DNA of 12,304 bases, taken from the NCBI GenBank assembly GCA_045540015.1, contig JAZQGP010000050.1:1-12304 (forward strand). The letters are read 5' to 3'. A program made the position numbers and the translations under genes. Source of the stretch: UMGS1387 sp045540015 (GTDB lineage: Bacteria > Bacillota > Clostridia > Oscillospirales > CAG-382). Shown piece by piece: positions 6,380 through 12,304 of the stretch. The first letter of the stretch is position 1, and each line of letters opens with the position of its first letter. Below the pieces are notes generated by a model. That model was not told the origin of the DNA and made no database searches. It worked only from the letters and a program-made list of their open reading frames with translations.

Positions 6380-7000
6380 TTAGAGAGCTTCAAAAGCCTT
6401 TATCCATTCACGTGCAATAAGCTCATGTCCTGCATCTGTAGGATGAACTCCTTCGTGTGTCCAATAGGGTTCAGCTTTCTTTGAAATCATCTCGTCAAAT
6501 TTACACTGAAGTGGAATAAACGGTAGGTTATATTTTTCAGCAATTCTCTTAGCCACAGCTTCACGCTTCGCAACCTCGCTACTGAAATAATCCCATAAAG
6601 GCTCTGTTGCGGAGTTTTTTGTAACATACGCACCCATAATCATAATTTTAATGTCAGGAAGCTCTTCAAGTATTTCCGATATCAGCATATCATAAATCTT
6701 TTCAAACTTCTCCGCACAAACGCCGTTTTGAAAATCAACCTCGTGCCAGACATCATTAACACCAATATGAATGCTCATTACATCAGGCTTTACATTGATA
6801 ATATCCTTTTTAATTCTGGCATAAAGGTCAACAATTCTGTTACCACCGACACCGCGGTTTACAAATGTGTATTTACCTGGCTGTTCATACGAAAGCTTAC
6901 CTGCAATACGCTGAGCATAACCGTTACCCAAATATCCGTCATTATCCCTTGAACGACCGCAGTCTGTTATTGAATCACCCTGAAAAAGTATTGTAGCCAT
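6380..7000 (-). CDS. SGNH/GDSL hydrolase (esterase), single domain
   Basis: This is a cytoplasmic-looking esterase of the GDSL type, of the sort annotated as lysophospholipase L1-like or acyl/acetyl esterase; its substrate is unknown. The 206 residues cover one SGNH fold. Block I is FQGDSITDCGR with nucleophile Ser10. Block II is NRGVGGNRIVDL with Gly52/Gly53, block III HIGVNDVWHE with Asn82, and block V THEGVHPTDAGH with His186. The acid three residues before His186 is Glu183, where most family members have Asp, so the triad would be Ser-Glu-His. No signal peptide is present. The start is firm: AGGAGTG (7014-7008) lies seven bases upstream and a near-consensus promoter about 50 bases upstream. 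It is the first gene of the minus-strand pair, followed after 66 bases by the two-domain SGNH hydrolase, suggesting successive or parallel deacylation of one substrate class. Confidence 0.92.
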   Translation of the reverse strand: MATILFQGDSITDCGRSRDNDGYLGNGYAQRIAGKLSYEQPGKYTFVNRGVGGNRIVDLYARIKKDIINVKPDVMSIHIGVNDVWHEVDFQNGVCAEKFEKIYDMLISEILEELPDIKIMIMGAYVTKNSATEPLWDYFSSEVAKREAVAKRIAEKYNLPFIPLQCKFDEMISKKAEPYWTHEGVHPTDAGHELIAREWIKAFEAL

Positions 7001-7028
7001 TATTTATCACTCCTGTATAATTATAATT

Positions 7029-7040
7029 GTCATATTTGAC
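7029..7040. promoter_or_regulatory. Possible operator at the SGNH promoter start site
   Basis: GTCA-TATT-TGAC is a 4-bp inverted repeat with a 4-base spacer, overlapping the predicted transcription start of the minus-strand SGNH promoter. A further GTCAA occurs at 7071-7075, inside the -35 box. It is short and could be chance in AT-rich DNA. Confidence 0.25.
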
Positions 7041-7046
7041 GGTTAT

Positions 7047-7075
7047 ATTATACTTTCATGTTTTATTAAAGTCAA
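7047..7075 (-). promoter_or_regulatory. Near-consensus sigma-A promoter for the SGNH hydrolase genes
   Basis: On the minus strand TTGACT (7075-7070) and a perfect TATAAT (7052-7047) are exactly 17 bases apart. Transcription would start near 7040, giving a leader of about 40 bases before the ATG at 7000. It is the best promoter match in the window. Confidence 0.85.
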
Positions 7076-7113
7076 TAGTTTTTCGCAATTTAAACAGTTT
7101 TAATTTAATTATC

Positions 7114-7142
7114 TTGCAAAACAGTTCAATATATGATAAAAT
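7114..7142 (+). promoter_or_regulatory. Promoter for the trmN6 - propeller protein - ymdB unit
   Basis: TTGCAA (7114-7119) and TAAAAT (7137-7142) are 17 bases apart, with TG at 7134-7135 just upstream as in an extended -10 element. Start would be near 7149, about 26 bases before the chosen ATG. It is divergent from the SGNH promoter; together they occupy most of the 174-base gap. Confidence 0.65.
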
Positions 7143-7174
7143 ATAATAAATAATATTTGGAGTCAGTACTTTTA

Positions 7175-7864
7175 ATGGATAAAAACGAATTCAAGCTTGA
7201 AAAAATCAGTGACACGCTGTATGTCTATCAAAAGACCGGTGTATTCTGTTACGGCACCGATGCCGTGTTACTGGCAGACTATGTTAAAAGCTCTGTAAAA
7301 ACACTTTCCGGCAAGCATATGTGCGATTTATGCTCAGGTACAGGTATAATTCCCCTTTTGCTGTGCGATGCAAATGACAGTATCATCTGTGATGCAGCCG
7401 AGATAAACAGCGATGCCTGTGAGATATCAAAAATGAGCGCAGAATACAGCAAATACTCTAACAGGTTCAATGTCAAAAACATTGATATTAAAGATGTTAA
7501 AAACCATTACACCTCAGAGCAGTTTGATTTTTTGACATGCAATCCCCCATATATGACCGCAAGCAGTGGAAAAATGTGTGAGGAAGACTACAAAACGATA
7601 GCACGTCACGAAATCATGTGTGACATCAATGATGTATTTGCAGCGGCATTTTATCTCCTCAGAACCGGCGGCAGTATATTTATTGTTTACCGTTCCGACA
7701 GGCTTTCTTCCCTATTTAAAGCCGCAAGTGCCAACCGGTTTGAAATCAAGCGTATGACAACTGTTGTTTCAAAGCCGCTGCCTTCTGTTATGAAGCTTGT
7801 CCTTTGTGAAGCAAAGAAAGACGGAAGCGAAGGACTTATTCTTGAAGGAATGAATATAAATTAA
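7175..7864 (+). CDS. trmN6: tRNA1(Val) (adenine(37)-N6)-methyltransferase-like protein (TrmN6/YfiC family)
   Basis: This is an S-adenosylmethionine-dependent N6-adenine methyltransferase; characterised relatives methylate A37 of tRNA-Val. The opening VYQKTGVFCYGTDAVLLADYV matches the family's substrate-side segment. Motif I, DLCSGTGIIPLLL, begins at residue 51 and binds the cofactor. Motif IV, TCNPPYM, has the NPPY catalytic tetrad at 123-126, diagnostic for N6-adenine amino methylation. The length of 229 residues is normal. The frame is open from a TTG at 7157, but GGAG (7159-7162) lies downstream of that TTG and 12 bases before ATG 7175, so 7175 is the start. In many Firmicutes this gene precedes rsmI; here a membrane-anchored propeller-like gene follows after 17 bases. 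The family is confident; the exact tRNA target is inferred. Confidence 0.9.
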   Translation: MDKNEFKLEKISDTLYVYQKTGVFCYGTDAVLLADYVKSSVKTLSGKHMCDLCSGTGIIPLLLCDANDSIICDAAEINSDACEISKMSAEYSKYSNRFNVKNIDIKDVKNHYTSEQFDFLTCNPPYMTASSGKMCEEDYKTIARHEIMCDINDVFAAAFYLLRTGGSIFIVYRSDRLSSLFKAASANRFEIKRMTTVVSKPLPSVMKLVLCEAKKDGSEGLILEGMNIN

Positions 7865-7881
7865 TTTATTGGAGTAAAAAT

Positions 7882-9111
7882 ATGCAAAACAAACCGAATC
7901 TCGTCAAGTATTACGTCAGAGCCGCAAATATATTAAAGCTAACGCGTCTTGCGGTTGTACTTCTCTTCATATTGTTTCTTTTATCCTGCATACTCGTGTT
8001 CAGAAACGACATTACACTTGACAATGTTCAATATCTCATGAAATATGCAGATTTTTACGATGCTTCCCTTGCATCTGATGAAGCTGAAATATCAATCAGT
8101 GCCGACAGCGAATCTCAAATACTGACTATACGTGACAACCTTGCTGTAGTATCCAGAAGCGGAATTGGTCTTTATGAGTTTTCAGGACACAAGCTGTTTA
8201 ATTACAATTTCTCATACTCTTCTCCTGCAGCAGTTCACGACGGACGAAACATTCTTGTATATGATATAAAAGGTACAGATCTTTCAATTTTTAATTCTTT
8301 CTCACGTGTTTATTCTCAGGAATACCCTTACGGTGTTAAAACAGCGTGTATAAACCAGGGCGGTTTTGCTATTGTTACCGGTGAAAGCTCGTACAGATCT
8401 GTCGCAATTGCATATAACAGTAAATTCGAAGAAATCTTCCGTTGGGAATGCGCTGACAGATACATAACATCTGTTGATTTGTCGGAGGATGGCTCTAAAC
8501 TACTTTGTACTGCCGTTAATTCAACTGACGGAATTTATGATACATTGATTGTTATATATGATGCACATTCCGGAGAAATACTCTGCGAAAAAAGTATTTC
8601 TGACGAGCTTGCACTTAAAGCCGTCTTTTCCATGGATGGCAAAAACATATTTATTATGACAGACAGTATGATGTATTTTACGTCAGACAAACTACTGGAA
8701 AACAATACATATAAATACAATCAAAGTAAATGTGAAAATTTCTTTATTAGTGACGACATAGTAGTCATCACCGAAAGTAATAATCTGTCAGGAAACTCTA
8801 TGGAAATTTTAGGCTTTGATTTTTACGGCAACATGCTTTTTTCCGAAAATGCCGATTCAAAAGTAACAGATATATCTATATCTAAAAATCATATTTTTGC
8901 TCTCAGTCCTCAATGTGTGTATATTTATTCCTTGAGCGAGAATAACTCCTTGTCATTAATAGAGAAAAAACCGTCAAAAACAACATATACTCACATCTTG
9001 TCAGACAGCAATGAAAGATATATTTTGACCGATGCAAAGAAAGCAATAAGATTTCTTGTTGATAATAATGAACAGAAAGGCGAAAGCAATGAGAATACTG
9101 ACAATAGGTGA
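7882..9111 (+). CDS. Membrane-anchored beta-propeller-like protein (resembles DUF5711 family)
   Basis: This is a 409-residue protein of unknown function. A basic N-terminus (residues 1-22) precedes one hydrophobic helix at about 23-40. By the positive-inside rule the remaining ~365 residues should face outside, so it is a signal-anchor protein. The exported part has recurring blade-like stretches, such as VDLSEDGSKLLCTAV (198-212), AVFSMDGKNIFIMT (247-260) and ILSDSNERYILTD (372-384), typical of WD40/PQQ-like propellers. The general layout resembles DUF5711 proteins of Clostridia, from memory. No catalytic motif is visible. The C-terminus is polar and low-complexity (NNEQKGESNENTDNR). GGAG (7871-7874) lies seven bases before ATG 7882. 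It begins 17 bases after trmN6, and its last 23 bases overlap ymdB, so the three are likely one transcript. The role is unknown; sensing or cell-envelope scaffolding is possible. Confidence 0.85.
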   Translation: MQNKPNLVKYYVRAANILKLTRLAVVLLFILFLLSCILVFRNDITLDNVQYLMKYADFYDASLASDEAEISISADSESQILTIRDNLAVVSRSGIGLYEFSGHKLFNYNFSYSSPAAVHDGRNILVYDIKGTDLSIFNSFSRVYSQEYPYGVKTACINQGGFAIVTGESSYRSVAIAYNSKFEEIFRWECADRYITSVDLSEDGSKLLCTAVNSTDGIYDTLIVIYDAHSGEILCEKSISDELALKAVFSMDGKNIFIMTDSMMYFTSDKLLENNTYKYNQSKCENFFISDDIVVITESNNLSGNSMEILGFDFYGNMLFSENADSKVTDISISKNHIFALSPQCVYIYSLSENNSLSLIEKKPSKTTYTHILSDSNERYILTDAKKAIRFLVDNNEQKGESNENTDNR

Positions 9112-9868
9112 TATAGTCGGAGAATGCGGCACAGCCTTTATAAGGAAGCATCTCGACAGTATAAGAAAAGAATATAATGCAGACATGATTATAGCTAACG
9201 GAGAAAACGCCGCTAAGGGCAACGGTCTTGATATATCTACTGCAGAAACACTTTTTGACTCCGGTGTAGATGTTATAACGAGCGGTAATCATATCTGGAA
9301 TAAGCATGAAATGCAAAAGCGTATTGATGATTACCCGAACATTCTAAGACCTGCCAATTACCCAGGAGAATGTCCCGGTAACGGATATGTTATATTCAAT
9401 GCAGGCAATATAAAAGTGCTTGTCATTTCCCTTCTCGGTTGTGTGTATCTTGATGCGCTGGCATCCCCTTTTTATACCGCAGAGCGCATTCTTGAACGCG
9501 AAAAAGGTAATTTTGATGTTTCGGTTATCGACTTTCATGCAGAGGCAACCAGTGAAAAAGCTGCACTTGCATATTATCTTGAAGGCGGCGTAAATGCAGT
9601 TGTAGGTACACACACGCACGTTCAGACCAATGATGCTCGTATTCTTCCTAACGGAACCGCCTTTATTACCGACCTTGGTATGACTGCAGCAGAAGATTCT
9701 ATACTCGGTGTAAAAACAGAATGTATATTATACAAGTTCAAGACAAATATGCCTACACGATTTGAACAAGCAGATGGTCGCGTGAAATTCTGCGGTGCGC
9801 TTATAACCATAAACGATTCTACCTTTAAAACCGGGAACATTCAATCAATCAGTATATATAAAGACTGA
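9089..9868 (+). CDS. ymdB: YmdB-family metallophosphoesterase (2',3'-cyclic nucleotide phosphodiesterase)
   Basis: YmdB-type enzymes hydrolyse 2',3'-cyclic nucleotides with a two-metal centre; in Bacillus subtilis YmdB affects the switch between motility and biofilm. Metal ligands are visible in order: GDIVG (Asp8), NGENAAKG (Glu39, Asn40), GNHIW (Asn67, His68), DFHAEATSEK (His150) and GTHTHVQT (His175, His177). The C-terminal FITDLGMT also matches. The 259 residues fit the family. An upstream ATG at 9056 would add 11 residues of a different character; ATG 9089 has AAAGG (9076-9080) eight bases before it and opens MRILTIGDIVG as relatives do, so 9089 is the start. The gene overlaps the propeller-like gene by 23 bases in another frame, suggesting coupled translation. 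In many Firmicutes ymdB follows rny (RNase Y); here it does not. It is followed by a strong terminator. Confidence 0.95.
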   Translation: MRILTIGDIVGECGTAFIRKHLDSIRKEYNADMIIANGENAAKGNGLDISTAETLFDSGVDVITSGNHIWNKHEMQKRIDDYPNILRPANYPGECPGNGYVIFNAGNIKVLVISLLGCVYLDALASPFYTAERILEREKGNFDVSVIDFHAEATSEKAALAYYLEGGVNAVVGTHTHVQTNDARILPNGTAFITDLGMTAAEDSILGVKTECILYKFKTNMPTRFEQADGRVKFCGALITINDSTFKTGNIQSISIYKD

Positions 9869-9913
9869 AATTCAACCGTGTACATATTTAAATTTATAAA
9901 TTTCTCCTACGAT

Positions 9914-9946
9914 AAAAGGCTGAACAAATGAACTGTTCAGCCTTTT
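9914..9946. terminator. Bidirectional terminator between ymdB and purL
   Basis: A perfect 13-bp stem (AAAAGGCTGAACA 9914-9926, TGTTCAGCCTTTT 9934-9946) has a seven-base loop. The A and T runs at the two ends give each strand a U-tract, so it can end both ymdB (+) and purL (-), whose stop is 56 bases away. Confidence 0.9.
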
Positions 9947-10001
9947 AAATTACTGTCCATTAGAACACAGGTCATAATCCGACAGCATTTTTGTTATGAG
10001 T

Positions 10002-12304
10002 TTAAAGCTTGTAGTAATCAACTGCGGAAGCAAACAAGCCGGTATCATAATTACCTTCAACATTCTTATAAAGCCCATTGCCTATTCTCTCGGAGTGTCC
10101 CATCTTACCAAAGACACGTCCGTCAGGTGAAGTAATACCTTCAATTGCGAAGAATGAGTTATTGGGATTGAAGTGTACATCGGATGTTGGCTTTCCATCC
10201 ATGTCTACATACTGTGTTGCAATCTGTCCGTTTTCTGCAAGCTTCTTGATAAGCTCTTCGGGAGCTACAAAACGTCCTTCGCCGTGAGAAATCGGAACAG
10301 TATAGATTTCATCAACCTTTGTTCTTGCAAACCACGGTGATTTGTTGGAACATATTCGAGTTCTTACAAGCTTCGACTGATGTCTGCCAATTGTATTGAA
10401 TGTAAGTGTAGGACAGTTTTCATCAGTGTCAATAATTTCTCCGTAAGGAACAAGTCCGAGCTTTATAAGTGCCTGGAAGCCGTTACAGATACCGCCCATA
10501 AGACCATCTCTGTTTTTAAGAAGCTCACTCACCTGCTCTTTTATAGCGGCGTTTCTGAAGAAGGCAGTTATAAACTTACCTGAGCCGTCAGGTTCGTCAC
10601 CGCCGGAGAATCCGCCGGGAATAAAGACAATCTGAGACTTGGACAGTTTATCGGCAAAGTTCTTTACGGACTCACGAATTGCGTCAGACGAAAGATTGTT
10701 TATAACAAATATTTCGGGTTCTGCTCCGCCGTCAGCAAGTGCCTTTGCAGTATCAAACTCACAGTTGGTACCCGGGAATACCGGAATGAGTGCGTGAGGC
10801 TTTGCTATGCCAATCTTCGGCGCTACACGCTTTTCTGCTTCAAACTTGAATGCAGGAATTTCTTTTTCGTCATGCTTTATATTGAACGGATAAACCTTTT
10901 CAAGTTTTTCTTCATAAGCGCTTATAAGTTCACAAAGCAACACCTCTTCATTGCCGCGCTTTATAGACTTTGCTTCGATTGTATAACCAATTACACGTCC
11001 AACATCAACATCTTCATTAAGTTCAAGGATGAACGCACCGTAGCAATAGTCAAATATTGCCTTGTTACAGCACCACTCATCATATTCAAAGCCTATACCG
11101 TTACCAATACACATCTTAAAGACAGCTTCAGAAATACCGCCGTATGTTGGAGTATATGCAGCTGCAACCTTACCGTCACGCATAAGAGAGGTAACAGTAT
11201 CAAAGACCTTTTTCTGAGAAGTCTTTTCGGGAAGTCCATTTTCGGTATATTCGGGATATACAAGAACAACCTTATGTCCTGCTTTCTTGAACTCAGGCGT
11301 TATAACTTCGCTTGTTTTGCCAGTAGTTACGGCAAAAGAAACAAGTGTCGGAGGAACATCGATATGTTCAAACGAGCCGCTCATCGAGTCCTTACCGCCG
11401 ATAGCCGCAATTTCATAGTCGAGCTGGGCTTCAAGAGCACCGAGAAGTGCTGCCATGGGTTTTCCCCAACGCTTAGGATCACGCTTTGGCTTTTCAAAAT
11501 ACTCCTGGAATGTAAGATATACATCCTCGAAGCTTGCACCTGCTGCAACAAGCTTACAAACAGATTCAAGTACCGCAAGGTATGCACCGTGATACGGACT
11601 GTTTTCTGAAACAAACGGATTGAATCCCCATGACATATATGAACAGGTATCTGTGTGCTGCTTTTCAACTGAAACCTTATTTACCATGCACTGAGAGGGT
11701 GTTTTCTGATATTTTCCGCCGAAAGGCATAAGAACGCTTCCTGCGCCGATTGTCGAGTCGAATTTTTCGCAAAGCCCCTGCTTTGAACAGACATTAAGAT
11801 TGCTTACAAGGGATTTATAACCGTCTGTAAAGCTTTCGGGAATATCCTTTGCAAATTCAAGAACCTTGGGAGGCTCAATATCAATGTGCTTTTCAGCACC
11901 GTTGGAATTAAGGAACTCTCTTGAAATATCACAGATATTTTTACCGTTCCACTTCATTACAAGTCTTGGTTCTGCTTTAACTTCGGCAACGATAGTAGCT
12001 TCGAGGTTTTCGGTTGTAGCAAGCTCAATAAGGCGCTTTGCATCCTTTGCTACAACAACAACCGCCATTCTTTCCTGAGATTCGGAAATAGCAAGCTCCG
12101 TACCATCAAGACCTTCATATTTTTTGGGAACAGCATTGAGGTTTATTTCAAGACCGTCCGCAAGCTCACCGATAGCAACGGAAACACCGCCGGCACCAAA
12201 GTCGTTACAACGCTTAATCATAAGTGTTGCTTCTTTATTTCTGAAAAGTCTCTGGAGAAGTCGGATCGTAGCCATGTCGTTCTGTGAGCCAAGGAGTTGC
12301 TGTT
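10002..12304 (-). CDS. purL: Phosphoribosylformylglycinamidine synthase (FGAM synthase), C-terminal ~60%; start outside window
   Basis: This enzyme performs the fourth step of purine synthesis: FGAR + glutamine + ATP gives FGAM. It is the large single-chain form with the glutaminase fused at the C-terminus. The frame stays open to the window edge, so the ATG at 12275 is internal; upstream codons read QQLLGSQND. About 766 of an expected ~1,240 residues are visible. Numbered from that internal Met, the synthase part shows KRCNDFGAGGVSVAIGELAD (21-40) and DGTELAISESQERMAVV (57-73), typical of PurM/PurL-like domains, and GGKDSMSG (293-300). The glutaminase domain starts near 488 with HALIPVFPGTNCEFD. 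Its triad is Cys597 in GGICNGFQAL (codon 10487-10485), His727 and Glu729 in MGHSER. The domain is intact to the last residues, YYKL. Codon use favours AAG and GTT, as in pnp. No separate purQ is needed. Confidence 0.97.
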   Translation of the reverse strand, partial: QQLLGSQNDMATIRLLQRLFRNKEATLMIKRCNDFGAGGVSVAIGELADGLEINLNAVPKKYEGLDGTELAISESQERMAVVVVAKDAKRLIELATTENLEATIVAEVKAEPRLVMKWNGKNICDISREFLNSNGAEKHIDIEPPKVLEFAKDIPESFTDGYKSLVSNLNVCSKQGLCEKFDSTIGAGSVLMPFGGKYQKTPSQCMVNKVSVEKQHTDTCSYMSWGFNPFVSENSPYHGAYLAVLESVCKLVAAGASFEDVYLTFQEYFEKPKRDPKRWGKPMAALLGALEAQLDYEIAAIGGKDSMSGSFEHIDVPPTLVSFAVTTGKTSEVITPEFKKAGHKVVLVYPEYTENGLPEKTSQKKVFDTVTSLMRDGKVAAAYTPTYGGISEAVFKMCIGNGIGFEYDEWCCNKAIFDYCYGAFILELNEDVDVGRVIGYTIEAKSIKRGNEEVLLCELISAYEEKLEKVYPFNIKHDEKEIPAFKFEAEKRVAPKIGIAKPHALIPVFPGTNCEFDTAKALADGGAEPEIFVINNLSSDAIRESVKNFADKLSKSQIVFIPGGFSGGDEPDGSGKFITAFFRNAAIKEQVSELLKNRDGLMGGICNGFQALIKLGLVPYGEIIDTDENCPTLTFNTIGRHQSKLVRTRICSNKSPWFARTKVDEIYTVPISHGEGRFVAPEELIKKLAENGQIATQYVDMDGKPTSDVHFNPNNSFFAIEGITSPDGRVFGKMGHSERIGNGLYKNVEGNYDTGLFASAVDYYKL

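Noticed and set aside
7157..7159. TTG start for the methyltransferase
   Set aside because: The only good ribosome binding site (GGAG 7159-7162) is downstream of this TTG and serves ATG 7175.
9056..9058. Upstream ATG for ymdB
   Set aside because: The extra 11 residues do not look like the family N-terminus, while ATG 9089 has a spaced AAAGG and begins directly with the GDIVG strand.
8903..9316. 137-codon minus-strand frame
   Set aside because: It spans the junction of the propeller-like gene and ymdB antisense to both; Cys/Tyr/Phe-rich and without a family signature.
9947..10001. TCATAA...TTATGA repeat near the purL stop as a second terminator
   Set aside because: The stem is only six AT-rich pairs with a 16-base loop, and the strong hairpin at 9914-9946 is sufficient.
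10794..11609. 271-codon open frame on the plus strand
   Set aside because: It is fully antisense to purL, has a Cys/Phe/Arg/Lys-rich composition with no domain pattern, and lacks a proper ribosome binding site.
12273..12275. ATG at 12275 as the purL start
   Set aside because: The frame continues to the window edge and the residues around it are internal PurL synthase sequence.
1..12304. Mobile element, CRISPR, prophage or defence system
   Set aside because: No regularly spaced repeats, transposase or integrase motifs, terminal inverted repeats or defence-type domains were found on either strand.

Overview
The window reads as chromosomal housekeeping DNA from an anaerobic Firmicute of class Clostridia, probably a gut lineage near Oscillospiraceae/Ruminococcaceae. 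The basis is AT-rich intergenic DNA, strong GGAGG-type ribosome binding sites, a T-box leader, a single-chain PurL with a fused glutaminase domain, a YmdB phosphodiesterase and a protein resembling DUF5711. The lineage is inferred from gene types and cannot be fixed from this sequence. I saw no transposase, phage gene, CRISPR array, tRNA or rRNA.

Layout, left to right. (1) 2-1222 (+): the 3' part of pnp (polynucleotide phosphorylase), followed by a GCAA-loop hairpin. (2) 1289-3334 (+): a tight three-gene unit of an RsuA/RluB-type pseudouridine synthase, a small GNAT-like protein and an auxin-efflux-carrier-family permease, closed by a bidirectional terminator. (3) 3379-5293 (-): a sodium:solute symporter preceded by a complete T-box riboswitch. 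(4) 5303-7000 (-): two SGNH/GDSL hydrolases of different subfamilies, read from a near-consensus promoter. (5) 7114-9868 (+): a divergent promoter and three close genes, namely a TrmN6-type tRNA methyltransferase, a membrane-anchored propeller-like protein and the YmdB phosphodiesterase, ending in a bidirectional terminator. (6) 10002-12304 (-): the C-terminal ~60% of purL, running off the right edge.

The most informative element is the T-box leader at 4959-5230 (-). Its Stem I can be folded base by base: a K-turn-like base, the AGUA/GAA specifier internal loop, and an apical hairpin with a GGUUGGUG loop. The specifier triplet is UAC, a tyrosine codon. The antiterminator bulge begins UGGU, which fits a tRNA ending ACCA, as expected for tRNA-Tyr. 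The symporter downstream is therefore predicted to be induced by tyrosine starvation and to import tyrosine or a precursor. This gives a specific substrate hypothesis to a transporter that sequence similarity alone would leave unassigned.

The rest is RNA metabolism and modification (pnp, the pseudouridine synthase, trmN6, ymdB), purine synthesis (purL) and probable esterases. Nothing resembles a defence or secondary-metabolism system.
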